DNA from: Bacilli bacterium
Lineage (GTDB): Bacteria; Bacillota_I; Bacilli_A; RFN20; CAG-288
NCBI GenBank assembly: GCA_900770925.1
Contig: CAAGLY010000006.1
Span: forward strand, 1-32,513
Direction: 5' to 3'
Length of the DNA stretch: 32,513 nt
Below the pieces are notes generated by a model, which saw nothing but the letters and a program-made list of their open reading frames with translations, searched no databases and was not told where the DNA came from. Position 1 is the first letter of the stretch. The number at the start of each line of letters is the position of its first letter. The position numbers and the translations under genes are program-made. Below are positions 8,192-16,620 of this stretch, one piece after another.

Positions 8192-8586
8192 TTTTCTTAT
8201 TTCCATCTGAATTTGTAGTAATTGGGTTGTTTCTCATTCTTGTTTTGATGAGATGAAGTATTCAGCAAGCGGAACAATAACAAATCATAGGAAGAGAAGC
8301 GTTCTTTTCTGTAATATGTAATAAACCTGGCTATAGATAGATTTTACTAGAAAACATATTATTTGTGAAGAACAGGAAAGCATACTAACTGCCTTCTGCA
8401 ATCAAGAATTTTTATTAGACAAATCACAGCGTGACAAGTTTGCGGGAAGAGGAATATTGTCTAGCTTGGGCACTCTTTCTTCTTGCTAATTGGCAGGAAG
8501 GAGATAACATACAATCGCTTCTTCTGCTTAAACAAACCATTGTTATCTTTTTAATTGTCATTGCATCAAAAAACAAGCTATCAGTT
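8192..8586. other. Gene-free stretch with a short coding-like relic
   Basis: Nothing full-length. On the plus strand, about 50 codons open from near 8333 to a TAA near 8491 include the run FLLDKSQRDKFAGRGIL, which looks protein-like but has no start codon and no recognised family. A weak hairpin (TCTCAT...ATGAGA) lies near 8234-8256. The relic may mark insertion or decay at the edge of the restriction island. Confidence 0.35.
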
Positions 8587-10077
8587 TTACCTCTGTGACA
8601 AATAATATTCGTTCATAATATCATTTAATATCGATGTGATGTTTTTTCCCCTGTTACAGTTGATAACAGTACTTAACAAGCGATAGTCAATACTACCATC
8701 AGAAGAACGATTAAATTCATTCAAGCAATAATTAGCTAATGTAGATGCATTAATCGCTACAATGTTAGATTTAGCAATATCTCTTTGAACACCAGAAGCA
8801 AACTTAGACGAAACGACAATACAATATCGTGAATTATGTTTTGCAAGATGCCCTTCTAATCGAACTTTATTTAAAGAACTAGTGCTATGATGAGCGGTTT
8901 TGGCATCAACATTAATAAAATAGCGTTTTGCCGAACAATCGTCACGCCTCTCACATAACACATCAGTATCCCCCGATCCTGAAATGATTTCTGTATTAAG
9001 ATTCTGTCGAAATAACTGAAAAACATTGGCAAGAGAAGACTCAAATTCTTTGCCATCACGGGATCCATCTTTAGAGCAATAAACCATATGGCTTAGTATT
9101 TCATTAACATTAGCTTGTTTTCCAAAAGTATTCTTATCAAGACAGGATAAGTATTGAATTGGTTTGATTTGATATAAGTCCAAAATGAAATCATCCATTA
9201 ACTCATCCTGGCAAGTTTCAACACTATTGAAACATGAAAACTCTGAAAGTAATTTAGTTGCTGCTGAAACAAGTCTGGGATTCAATTGTATATATCCAGA
9301 AACATGTGATCTCGATTCGATTGCATCTGTTCTATGAGTGTTTGTATTTCCATGACGAAAAGAATGAAGTTGACCACAATTATATTCGTAATCTGCAATA
9401 GCATCGAAAACACCAAACCCCTTAAATATGCGAACAAAGTAATAATTCACTTCATGAAAAACGTTAGCAAATACTTCATCACAATGTGGGACAGAATGAA
9501 AAAGAATCTCCTTCTGAGAAAATGAGAGTTCCCGAAATTCAAGAATGCTGTTAATTAGTTCTTCATATTTTCTTTCATCTATTTTCTCAAGGAATGGTAA
9601 AAAATAACAAAATTCATCAATATAAAGTCGTTTGGATAATCTTTCATCTAATAAAAGTTTTAAAATTAGTCTTCCAACATATATGCAAAAACATGGTGCT
9701 GTTTTACTAAAAGGATGAGGAAACTGGATTGAAAAAAGATTAACTAATGCCATTCTAGCCAAATTATCAGTGGAGTTATCTTTCAGCCTATTGATTGTCC
9801 TTGGAGAAAAGAAAAAAGAATTTTTCTTTTCTAACAAGGAATATCCAAACATATAAAACTTCATTTCACTAGTTCGAACTCCCCTAGTATTGGATGACCC
9901 CTCGTTTGTTCTTCCTTTATAAGAACCATTGCGCTTACACATTTCAAGTACTATTTTTTTGTCAGCGCAGTTATTCAAAGAATGAGTTGCATGAATGAAT
10001 TTAGTTATAATTTCAGAAGAACTAATATTTTTTTGGAAAATCCAGCGATGGTCTTTTGAACGATTTAAATCAATCAT
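8587..10077 (-). CDS. Putative restriction endonuclease, PD-(D/E)xK-like, partner of two cytosine methyltransferases
   Basis: I do not recognise this 496-residue protein by overall sequence. Its position as the last gene of an operon behind two cytosine-5 methyltransferases, with an ATGATTGA overlap to the second, points to the cognate endonuclease. The C-terminal third carries a PD-(D/E)xK-type signature: GKEFESSL about residue 342, then SGSGDTDVLCE, then INVDAKTA about 388-395, with the expected hydrophobic strands before the acidic residues. The N-terminal 300 residues have no motif I can name and probably bind DNA or provide the dimer core. Methionines are nearly all ATG here, unlike the core genes, so the gene looks recently acquired. 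No terminator is obvious downstream. Confidence 0.65.
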   Translation of the reverse strand: MIDLNRSKDHRWIFQKNISSSEIITKFIHATHSLNNCADKKIVLEMCKRNGSYKGRTNEGSSNTRGVRTSEMKFYMFGYSLLEKKNSFFFSPRTINRLKDNSTDNLARMALVNLFSIQFPHPFSKTAPCFCIYVGRLILKLLLDERLSKRLYIDEFCYFLPFLEKIDERKYEELINSILEFRELSFSQKEILFHSVPHCDEVFANVFHEVNYYFVRIFKGFGVFDAIADYEYNCGQLHSFRHGNTNTHRTDAIESRSHVSGYIQLNPRLVSAATKLLSEFSCFNSVETCQDELMDDFILDLYQIKPIQYLSCLDKNTFGKQANVNEILSHMVYCSKDGSRDGKEFESSLANVFQLFRQNLNTEIISGSGDTDVLCERRDDCSAKRYFINVDAKTAHHSTSSLNKVRLEGHLAKHNSRYCIVVSSKFASGVQRDIAKSNIVAINASTLANYCLNEFNRSSDGSIDYRLLSTVINCNRGKNITSILNDIMNEYYLSQR

Positions 10078-11119
10078 AATGAATTCCTTTTACTATGTTC
10101 ATACAAAATTTCGGCGGAATCGCCTCCCCGATAACTTGTCGAATAAAATTATCACTACACCAAGCAGGCAAGTCCCAATCAGGATCAATGGAAGAAACAA
10201 TAAATAATTCACGTAACGTTAGGACTCTAGGGTCAGAAATCGTTCCATCAGGCAGCAATCTTCCTGGATGACAATTGTTATGTCCTCCTAAATTTCCATT
10301 ATTCCTCGCACGAGCTGGCGCTGGTTCATCCCATTTCATTCGTTTATAAGTATTATGAAAACCTTTAATAGGGTCACCATTCTCCTTTTTTGGATAATAG
10401 ATTGGATTATATAATGCCGAATGTCCTTCTAATGTATGTCTCATAGCAAGCACTTCACGTTCATTATGTTTTCGTGCAAAATGCCACTTGATTCCACTGT
10501 CCTCCCCCGGCTCAAGAGAAGGAAGCCTTCCAATGCATTCACGAAGAGTAATTTCTTTTTGTGGGATTGGGTCTTCCCACTCGTATTTTTTCTTCCAAAT
10601 TTTAATAAATCCACGTGGTCGGCTCTGAGGAACACCATAGTCTTTAGCATTCAAAACAAAGCTTTCTATATTGTATTTAGTCGAGTATTTCTTTTTGCAA
10701 ATATCAACTAGTGGAAGCAGTTGTCCTTCAAAAGGAAAATATAATTTCAAGAATTTTGGAACATTTTCAATAAGAATAAAATCAAAGTCATTCTTATCAA
10801 TAATATCAAACACATAAAACACTAAATAATTGCGCTTATCAGTAGAATATTCTTTTTTCCCTAAAGAACTCCTTCCTTGGCATGGTGGGGTTGCAAGAAG
10901 AAACTTACATTTTTGCTTTTGTATTTGGCTTTGCACTTTTTCAAAAACAAATGGTTTCGTAATATCTCCCGATATCATTTCACATTTTGGATATAGGAAT
11001 TCATGAAGTCTAGCTCGCTTTTCAATCAACTCATTTGCAACGACAATATTAATTCCTACTTTTTTTAGATACAATTCAGCTATGCCAGAACTAGAAAATA
11101 GAGAAGCACCTTTAATCAT
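10070..11119 (-). CDS. DNA (cytosine-5-)methyltransferase, intact copy
   Basis: Transfers a methyl group from AdoMet to C5 of cytosine in a specific site. About 349 residues with the family motifs in order: SLFSSSGIAE (motif I, AdoMet), ATPPCQG (motif IV with the catalytic Cys), LIENVP (motif VI), a QSRPRGF element (motif VIII), LTLREL (motif IX) and GEAIPPKF (motif X). The target-recognition region between VIII and IX is short. ATG at 11119 overlaps the stop of the upstream methyltransferase by 8 nt, and its own stop overlaps the endonuclease start by 8 nt, so all three genes are translationally coupled. It is a clear paralogue of the upstream enzyme. A pair of related m5C enzymes suggests an asymmetric recognition sequence, one enzyme per strand (inference). 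Confidence 0.93.
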   Translation of the reverse strand: MIKGASLFSSSGIAELYLKKVGINIVVANELIEKRARLHEFLYPKCEMISGDITKPFVFEKVQSQIQKQKCKFLLATPPCQGRSSLGKKEYSTDKRNYLVFYVFDIIDKNDFDFILIENVPKFLKLYFPFEGQLLPLVDICKKKYSTKYNIESFVLNAKDYGVPQSRPRGFIKIWKKKYEWEDPIPQKEITLRECIGRLPSLEPGEDSGIKWHFARKHNEREVLAMRHTLEGHSALYNPIYYPKKENGDPIKGFHNTYKRMKWDEPAPARARNNGNLGGHNNCHPGRLLPDGTISDPRVLTLRELFIVSSIDPDWDLPAWCSDNFIRQVIGEAIPPKFCMNIVKGIHYD

Positions 11120-12181
11120 TATAAGATGCCCCCTTGATAATCTTTCTCAACCTCTTAGGTGGGATTCCTTCTCCCACGATATATCTAATTTGTGAATCAG
11201 AAACACCTTCTGGAAGATCAATATCTGGATTTATTGAAGACAGAATAAATAGCTCACGTAAAGTTAAAACACGAGCATCAGAATAAGTCCCATCGCTTAG
11301 CTTCCGTCCTGGATGAACATTACTTTGAGAAGAAATACAATCGTTTCTCCTTGTAATAGTGGGTGCAGGCTGATCCCACTCCATTCTTTTGAAAGTTGCA
11401 GCAAATCCCTTTACTTTGTTACCATTTTTGTCTTTTGGATAATAAATTGAATTTTCGAAAGCTGAATGACCAGTGGGCGTGTGTCTCCTACAAAGAATAT
11501 GCTCAGGAGTATGAATGCGTGCATAATGATTTTTAATATTGCTTCTCTGCCCACTCTCCAATGAAGGAAGATTTCCTATGGCCTCACGAACAGTAACTAT
11601 CTTTTCCTTCTTAGGAAGAACCCAAGAGCAATTTTTCTTCCACCTTCGCAGAATTCCTCTAGTTCTTGCTTGTGGAATCCCATATTCTTCCGTATGAAAT
11701 ACATCATAGGAAATGTTATATAAATTAGAATACTTCCTTTTTAGTATTTCAAGTAAAGGCCTGTTGTTATGGCCATCAAATGAATACAAAATTTCGTAAA
11801 AGCGGGTTACGTTTTCAAACAAAACAAATGATGGCAGAATAGAATCAATAATTTCTAAAGCATGAAATACAAGGTAATTTCTTATATCTTTTTTCCTTGA
11901 TTCCAGGTCTTTGTTTTTTCCAATCAAAGAAGCCCCTTGGCATGGTGGTGTAGCAATGATGAAGTCAACATGTTGTGACTTGGCCTTTGATATTAGCTGA
12001 GCTTTAATTTCAGTATTTGTTATATCACCGCAAACCCTATCGGTCTTTGGGTTATAGAATTTATAAAATTTAGCTCTAGTAGGTAAAAGCTCATTGGCAA
12101 TGACTATTTTTAAGTTTGTTTTTCCTAAATCCCTTTCACCAATCCCCCCCCGGAGAATAATGACATTCCTTTAATTTTCAC
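11112..12181 (-). CDS. DNA (cytosine-5-)methyltransferase, out of frame at a G8 tract (phase-variable or broken)
   Basis: Paralogue of the adjacent methyltransferase. The complete protein starts at GTG 12181 (GAGGAA 6 nt upstream) and reads KIKGMSLFSG, matching MIKGASLFS of its neighbour. Eight consecutive G (plus-strand C at 12144-12151) follow, after which the frame is lost and hits a stop within about 20 codons. Nine or six G restore GIGE, IVIANELL, GDIT, ATPPCQG (motif IV), FENV (VI), QARTRG (VIII), LTLREL (IX) and GEGIPPKR (X) in one frame to the stop at 11112. Without the shift, only an internal ATG at 11927, lacking the catalytic Cys loop, would be usable. First gene of the restriction-modification operon. 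Slipped-strand switching, a fixed mutation or a homopolymer assembly error are all possible. Confidence 0.85.
12144..12151 (-). repeat. Homopolymeric G8 tract in the methyltransferase reading frame
   Basis: Eight C on the plus strand equal eight G in the coding strand, 10-12 codons after the start. It is the only mononucleotide G/C run of this length I noticed in the window and sits exactly at the frame break, inside motif I. Confidence 0.9.
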
Positions 12182-12203
12182 AAGTTATTCCTCAAATTTT
12201 CCG

Positions 12204-12255
12204 ACGTCTTTTTTACGTCTTCTGAAATTTTAGCACATTTCTTCGCTTGCAAGTA
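12204..12255 (-). promoter_or_regulatory. Promoter and leader of the restriction-modification operon
   Basis: On the minus strand TACTTG (12250-12255), a 17-nt spacer and an extended -10 TGC-TAAAAT (TAAAAT at 12227-12232) precede the GTG start. The leader holds two direct copies of AAGACGT, seen on the plus strand as ACGTCTT at 12204-12210 and 12215-12221. They are 11 bp apart, one helical turn, and one contains the palindrome GACGTC. This could be a site for autoregulation by a methyltransferase or another factor. Confidence 0.45.
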
Positions 12256-12567
12256 GTGATGAAAAGCGTAATGGAAGTTTTCTTTGTTCTAAATCAAAAA
12301 ATATTTCTGATGTTTTGTGAGAAGTTATTTATCCAATACAAAAATCATAAATTTGTTATACTATACTTTTTTCAAGATGATGCAACTTGGTTATTTTTTT
12401 ATAAGTTTTTCAATGCGTCAAGTGTTAGAAATGATATTCATGATAAAGATATTCCATCTAGTTGAAAAGCAGACTATTTTAAATACTTAATATCTTCCTT
12501 CACTATTTTTCATTATAGTATCGCTTGTTATTAAAATTTGTATGTTTAGTCAAATCAATTTTGTAAT
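12256..12567. other. AT-rich gene-free stretch between the restriction operon and arsR
   Basis: No credible coding frame, RNA or strong terminator seen. Open frames here are AT-rich chance runs without Shine-Dalgarno sequences. Confidence 0.5.
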
Positions 12568-12951
12568 TTATTCGTTTTCTGTTCTCTTTCTGTCTTGGTA
12601 TAGAGCATCATCTTTCTCAGAGACATGCTCTAGTCCTGTCTTGAACAGGTCCTTGATATGGTTATCTGTAAGAGCGTAAAGAACCTGTTTTCCTTTACGG
12701 TAATGAGTAACAATATCCATCTGCCGAAGTATCGCCAATTGATGGGAAACTCGGCTCTGAGACCTATCCATAATCAGAGCAATATCATTCACACAAAGCT
12801 CATGCTCAGAAAGAAGAGAGACAAGAGTAAGACGAGTAGGATCTGCAAAAATAGAATAGAACTTAGAAAGCGTCTGGAAAGAAGCAGGGGAAAGCCTCTT
12901 TTCACGGATCGCTAAGATATCTTTTTCATTAAGATTCGTATTATTTTCCAT
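12568..12951 (-). CDS. ArsR/SmtB-family metal-sensing repressor (zinc-type)
   Basis: A 127-residue winged-helix repressor: ADPTRLTLVSLLSEHELCVND, the recognition helix region SQSRVSHQLAILRQ, and the wing THYRKGKQVLYAL. It carries the alpha-5 metal site pattern DNH...EH..E (near residues 96-112), aligning with the D-x-H / H-x-x-E zinc ligands of SmtB/CzrA, plus the ELCV cysteine as in CadC/SmtB. Metal binding would release it from operators. Its promoter is very close to the ATG, giving an almost leaderless mRNA. It stands alone; the obvious target is the zinc-type ATPase at 4744, whose promoter contains ATATGAAC repeats. An AGG codon in the recognition region (D[AGG]SQSRV) fits Met. Confidence 0.88.
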   Translation of the reverse strand: MENNTNLNEKDILAIREKRLSPASFQTLSKFYSIFADPTRLTLVSLLSEHELCVNDIALIMDRSQSRVSHQLAILRQMDIVTHYRKGKQVLYALTDNHIKDLFKTGLEHVSEKDDALYQDRKRTENE

Positions 12952-12959
12952 ATGTTCTA

Positions 12960-12987
12960 ATTATAACCTCAATTTTGCTTCTGTAAA
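12960..12987 (-). promoter_or_regulatory. arsR promoter, nearly leaderless
   Basis: Minus strand TTTACA (12982-12987), 16-nt spacer, TATAAT (12960-12965). The -10 ends only 9 bases before the ATG, so the transcript would begin one or two bases upstream of the start codon, with no Shine-Dalgarno. The start region AGAACATATGG resembles an ArsR half-site and may serve autoregulation. Confidence 0.6.
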
Positions 12988-13021
12988 AGAGAAAAAGTAC
13001 CGATAATCAGCCATTATTTTA

Positions 13022-13050
13022 TTGTTATAGTTTAAATCTATGTATATAAT
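13022..13050 (+). promoter_or_regulatory. Promoter of the yaaA-recF-gyrB-gyrA operon
   Basis: TTGTTA (13022-13027), a 17-nt spacer and a perfect TATAAT (13045-13050). It is followed by the palindrome ACATATGT and by AGGAGG at 13068-13073. Confidence 0.7.
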
Positions 13051-13090
13051 AATACATATGTTTATATAGGAGGAAAGAAGAGGGTCTCTT

Positions 13091-13312
13091 ATGGTCAAAA
13101 ACGGTAACAATATCAAGATCACCGGGGAGTATATTACCCTTGGTCAATTGCTGAAGTTCCTAGACCTTGTCAGCACCGGAGGAGAAGAGAAAATCTTCCT
13201 GAGGGAAAACGAGGTTCTCTTCAACGGAGAAAAGGAACAGAGACGAGGAAAAAAGCTGCGTGACAAAGACCAAGTCACTATCTTGGGAGTCACCTACACA
13301 ATATGCGCCTAA
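13091..13312 (+). CDS. yaaA: S4-domain RNA-binding protein YaaA/YlmH-like, recF-linked
   Basis: Seventy-three residues with the S4 fold signature: a strand (ITGEYITLGQLLKFLDLV), the FLRENEVLFNGEKEQRRGKKLRDKDQV segment, then VTILGVTYTI. This small S4 protein almost always sits directly before recF in Firmicutes and may bind RNA or ribosomes; its exact role is not settled. The AGGAGG at 13068 is 17 nt from the ATG, which is too far for normal spacing; a weaker AGAGGG lies nearer. Its stop overlaps the recF start by 10 nt. Confidence 0.88.
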   Translation: MVKNGNNIKITGEYITLGQLLKFLDLVSTGGEEKIFLRENEVLFNGEKEQRRGKKLRDKDQVTILGVTYTICA

Positions 13313-14412
13313 GCCGGTTAGTTCTTCACCACTTTCGTTCTTATGATAGCTTAGACGTTTCCTTCCCTAGCACTAAGAATTACCTTCTAGGACATAATGG
13401 CAGGGGAAAGACAAACATCTTGGAAGCCTTGAACTTCCTATCTCTAGGAAGATCCTTCCGGACACTGGATACTTCTTCCCTCATCCAAGAGGGATACAAG
13501 GAAGCTTCTATCTACATCGAATACGAAAACGAAGAGAAGGAAAAACACTCCCTCTCCTGCCTAATATCCAGAGACAGCAAAACCTTCGCATACGATGGAG
13601 AGAAAGTAGCATCCCTATCCAAAATCCTAGGCAAGCTATTAACCATCGTCTACGATCCTTCCCTCGTCTTCTTCTTCAAAGACGAGCCAGAAAGAAGACG
13701 GAAACTATTGGACGAAGTACTAAGCCAGCTCAGCAAAGAGTACCTTTACGCTCTAGGACGCTATAAAAAGCTCCTGAAAGAGCGGAATTGTGCTCTAGCA
13801 CAGAACTACGACCAAGATGTAATCAACGTGCTCAGAGACGAATTAATCAACTTATCCTACCGGATAAGCAACGAACGGAAGAAGCTAGTCAAAGTGCTCA
13901 GTTCCAAAACAGAGAACTACTACAGCCTTCTCTTCGGACAAGAAAAGAACAACACCTTATCTCTCTTGTACAAAACAAACTGCCCTTTAGATGATGACCA
14001 GAAAAGCTTCGTAGAGCATAGGCGAGAACTGTATGAACGATCCAAATCCTACGAAAACATCCGTCATCAGACAAGGATCGGTCCGCATAGAGACGATAGG
14101 GCTGCCATACTCAGAGGCAAAGACGTAGCCCGTTATGGAAGCCAAGGCGAGAATCGCCTTGCCTCCCTAAGCGTAAAGCTCTCCGTCTCTTCCCTCTATC
14201 AGGAAAGACTCAAGACGCTTCCGATACTCTTACTAGACGATATCACATCCGACCTGGACGAAGTCCGAACCAAAAACCTATTGACTCTCATCGGAGAAAA
14301 AGACCAGCAGGTCTTCGTCACCGGAACCAGAGTGGCCGACGGATTCCAGGATTACGAAATATACCAAGTAGCCGACAACAGACTCACAAAGGAGGAAAAA
14401 GCAAATGGCTGA
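13303..14412 (+). CDS. recF: DNA replication/repair protein RecF
   Basis: An SMC-like ATPase that loads RecA at single-strand gaps and stalled forks. The sequence shows FRSYDSLDVSF, Walker A GHNG-x-GKTNILEA (x is AGG, read Met), LGRSFRTLD, the ABC-signature region GSQGENRLASLSVKLS with GPHRDD before it, and Walker B LLLDDITSDLD. Length 369 residues, normal for the family. Essential arginines (FRSY, GRSFRT, GPHRD, ERRRK) are CGT, AGA or CGG, never AGG. Starts inside yaaA and ends 8 nt inside gyrB, so translation is coupled. Confidence 0.95.
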   Translation: MRLSRLVLHHFRSYDSLDVSFPSTKNYLLGHNGRGKTNILEALNFLSLGRSFRTLDTSSLIQEGYKEASIYIEYENEEKEKHSLSCLISRDSKTFAYDGEKVASLSKILGKLLTIVYDPSLVFFFKDEPERRRKLLDEVLSQLSKEYLYALGRYKKLLKERNCALAQNYDQDVINVLRDELINLSYRISNERKKLVKVLSSKTENYYSLLFGQEKNNTLSLLYKTNCPLDDDQKSFVEHRRELYERSKSYENIRHQTRIGPHRDDRAAILRGKDVARYGSQGENRLASLSVKLSVSSLYQERLKTLPILLLDDITSDLDEVRTKNLLTLIGEKDQQVFVTGTRVADGFQDYEIYQVADNRLTKEEKANG

Positions 14413-16606
14413 TGAAGAAAAAGAAGTTCTGACCGAAGAAGAAAAAATTCGGAAAGCCAGAGAAGAAGCATACCGCAAACAACAGGCTAAGGTCGAAAAG
14501 GTTGCTCATGATGAAAGTTCTGCTCCAAAGCAGGAACAGGTAAAGATTGAAAAACCGGCAGAAGAAGACTTCAGCGAAAAGCACGTCGATTCTGTCCGCT
14601 TCTCCGAAGAACAGGAAGAGGAGAAGAGGAAAGCCAAAAGCGACTACACCGGTGCCGATATTGAAATCCTTCAGGGCTTAGAGGCTGTCCGTCAGCGTCC
14701 AGGAAGGTACATCGGAAGCACTGCAAGCCGTGGTCTTCATCACCTCGTCCGTGAAGCCGTCGATAACGGCGTCGATGAGGCAATGGCCGGCTTCTGCAAA
14801 CATATCCATGTCACCATCCTGCCTGGAACCAGTGAGAACCCGATCAACCGCATCCGTGTTGAAGACGACGGACGTGGTATTCCCTGCGACACCAACAAAC
14901 AGACCGGATTAAGCACCGTCGAAACGGTTTATACCATTCTGCATGCCGGCGGAAAATTCAACGACAAGACCGGATACAAGATTTCCGGTGGTCTCCATGG
15001 TATTGGTGTCAAAGCCGTCAACGCTCTTTCCACCGATGTTGCCGTCACTGTCTACCGTGAAGGCAAGATTCATCAGATTCATTTCCAGAATGGCGGCAAA
15101 ACCGTTGCTCCTGGACTGCAGATTATCGGTGACTGTCCGATTGAGAAGACAGGTACTACTGTCGAGTTCTGCCCAGATCCGTTGATTTTCAAGGAAACTA
15201 CGACTTTTGATTTCTCGGCAATTGCCTCTTACCTCCGTCAGACTGCTTATCTGACCAAAGGACTTGAGATTACCTTAGATGATGTCCGCGACAAGGACAA
15301 CATCCAGCATGTCCACTATCAGTTCAATGGCGGAATCAAGGAATACGTCTCTTACATCAACGAGACAAAAGAGCGTGTCTTCGAAGAGATTCCTTATGTT
15401 ACCGGAGCTAGCTCTGTCAACCCGGGTGGCTTAATCGATAAGCCGATTACCATCATCGTCGAAGCTGCTTTCCAGCCGACCAAAGCCGGCATTCTCAACA
15501 GGAACTCCTTCTGCAACAACATCCGCACCAATGGCGGAGGAACCCATGAAGAAGGCTTCCGTTTGGCTATCGGTCGTGAGCTGAACGCTTACTTCCGTTC
15601 CAAAGGATGGCTAAAAGAAACCGATGACAACTTCCGCAGCGAAGACTGCTTAGAAGGTCTGACCGTTGTTCTCTCCGTCAAGCATCCAGATCCGCAGTAC
15701 GAAGGACAGGTCAAGGATAAGCTTGGCAATGATGAAGTCCGCCGTGTTGTTTCCTCTATTGTCGGCGACTATCTCAAAGAGTGGCTCTTAGAGCATCCAA
15801 ACGAAGGCAAAGCCTGGTATGAACGTGTCATCTCTGCTTTCAAAGGACGTAGAGCTGCGGAACGTGCCCGTGAACTTGCACAGGGACGTCTTTCTGCAGG
15901 CTCAGGACTACCGGATAAGTTAGTCGACTGCATCTCCAAGAACCCGTTAGAGCGTGAGCTCTTCATCGTCGAGGGAAACTCTGCAGGCGGTTCTGCCGTG
16001 AAGGGACGTGATGCAAGAACACAGGCTATCCTCCCGCTCCGCGGTAAGATTCTCAACGTCGAGAAGGCCCAGGCTACCCGTATCGAAAAGAATGCCGAAA
16101 TCTATAACAGGGTCACAGCGATCGGTGCAGGACAGGGCGAAGCATTCGATGTCAGCAAAATCAAATACGATAAGGTCGTTATCAGGACCGATGCTGATGT
16201 CGATGGTTCTCACATCCGTATCCTATTGATGACTTTCTTCTATCGTTTCAGGCGTCCGCTTGTGGAGCAAGGCCACTTATATATCGCTCAGCCTCCGCTC
16301 TACCGTCTTACCTACCAAGGACACTTCTATTATGCCTTCAATGACGATGAGCTCGAGGAAATCAAATCCAAGCTTCCTGCCAATGCACGTTATGCTTTGC
16401 AGCGTTACAAAGGTTTGGGTGAAATGGATCCAAGTCAGCTCGATGAAACAACAAGGGATAAGAATCACCGCCGTAGGCTCCGGGTCACTATCGAAGATGC
16501 CCAGGAAGCAAATGATGCTCTTATCGATCTGATGGGCGAAAATGTCGAGCCGCGTAAGGACTTTATTTCCAACAATGCCAAGTTCGTCAAGAACCTGGAT
16601 ATCTAA
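14405..16606 (+). CDS. gyrB: DNA gyrase subunit B
   Basis: ATPase subunit of gyrase, which introduces negative supercoils together with GyrA. The GHKL ATPase domain shows EAVDNGVDEAMAG, DDGRGIP and GGLHGIGVKAVNALS. The TOPRIM domain has VEGNSAGGSA and DADVDGSHI. The C-terminal RYKGLGEMDPSQL is present. At 733 residues it is about 90 longer than usual because of a charged, Glu/Lys-rich N-terminal extension (about residues 1-80). AGG restores invariant Met in PG[AGG]YIGST (14705-14707), VI[AGG]TDADVDG (16184-16186), YRF[AGG]RPL and ETT[AGG]D. Shine-Dalgarno AAGGAGG lies in the recF tail; AAAGGAGG follows the stop for gyrA. Confidence 0.97.
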   Translation: MADEEKEVLTEEEKIRKAREEAYRKQQAKVEKVAHDESSAPKQEQVKIEKPAEEDFSEKHVDSVRFSEEQEEEKRKAKSDYTGADIEILQGLEAVRQRPGRYIGSTASRGLHHLVREAVDNGVDEAMAGFCKHIHVTILPGTSENPINRIRVEDDGRGIPCDTNKQTGLSTVETVYTILHAGGKFNDKTGYKISGGLHGIGVKAVNALSTDVAVTVYREGKIHQIHFQNGGKTVAPGLQIIGDCPIEKTGTTVEFCPDPLIFKETTTFDFSAIASYLRQTAYLTKGLEITLDDVRDKDNIQHVHYQFNGGIKEYVSYINETKERVFEEIPYVTGASSVNPGGLIDKPITIIVEAAFQPTKAGILNRNSFCNNIRTNGGGTHEEGFRLAIGRELNAYFRSKGWLKETDDNFRSEDCLEGLTVVLSVKHPDPQYEGQVKDKLGNDEVRRVVSSIVGDYLKEWLLEHPNEGKAWYERVISAFKGRRAAERARELAQGRLSAGSGLPDKLVDCISKNPLERELFIVEGNSAGGSAVKGRDARTQAILPLRGKILNVEKAQATRIEKNAEIYNRVTAIGAGQGEAFDVSKIKYDKVVIRTDADVDGSHIRILLMTFFYRFRRPLVEQGHLYIAQPPLYRLTYQGHFYYAFNDDELEEIKSKLPANARYALQRYKGLGEMDPSQLDETTRDKNHRRRLRVTIEDAQEANDALIDLMGENVEPRKDFISNNAKFVKNLDI

Positions 16607-16620
16607 AGGAGGAATAAACA

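Noticed and set aside
11112..11927. A short methyltransferase starting at the internal ATG 11927
   Set aside because: It would lack motif I and the PPCQG catalytic loop, both of which are present just upstream in the same frame beyond the G8 tract.
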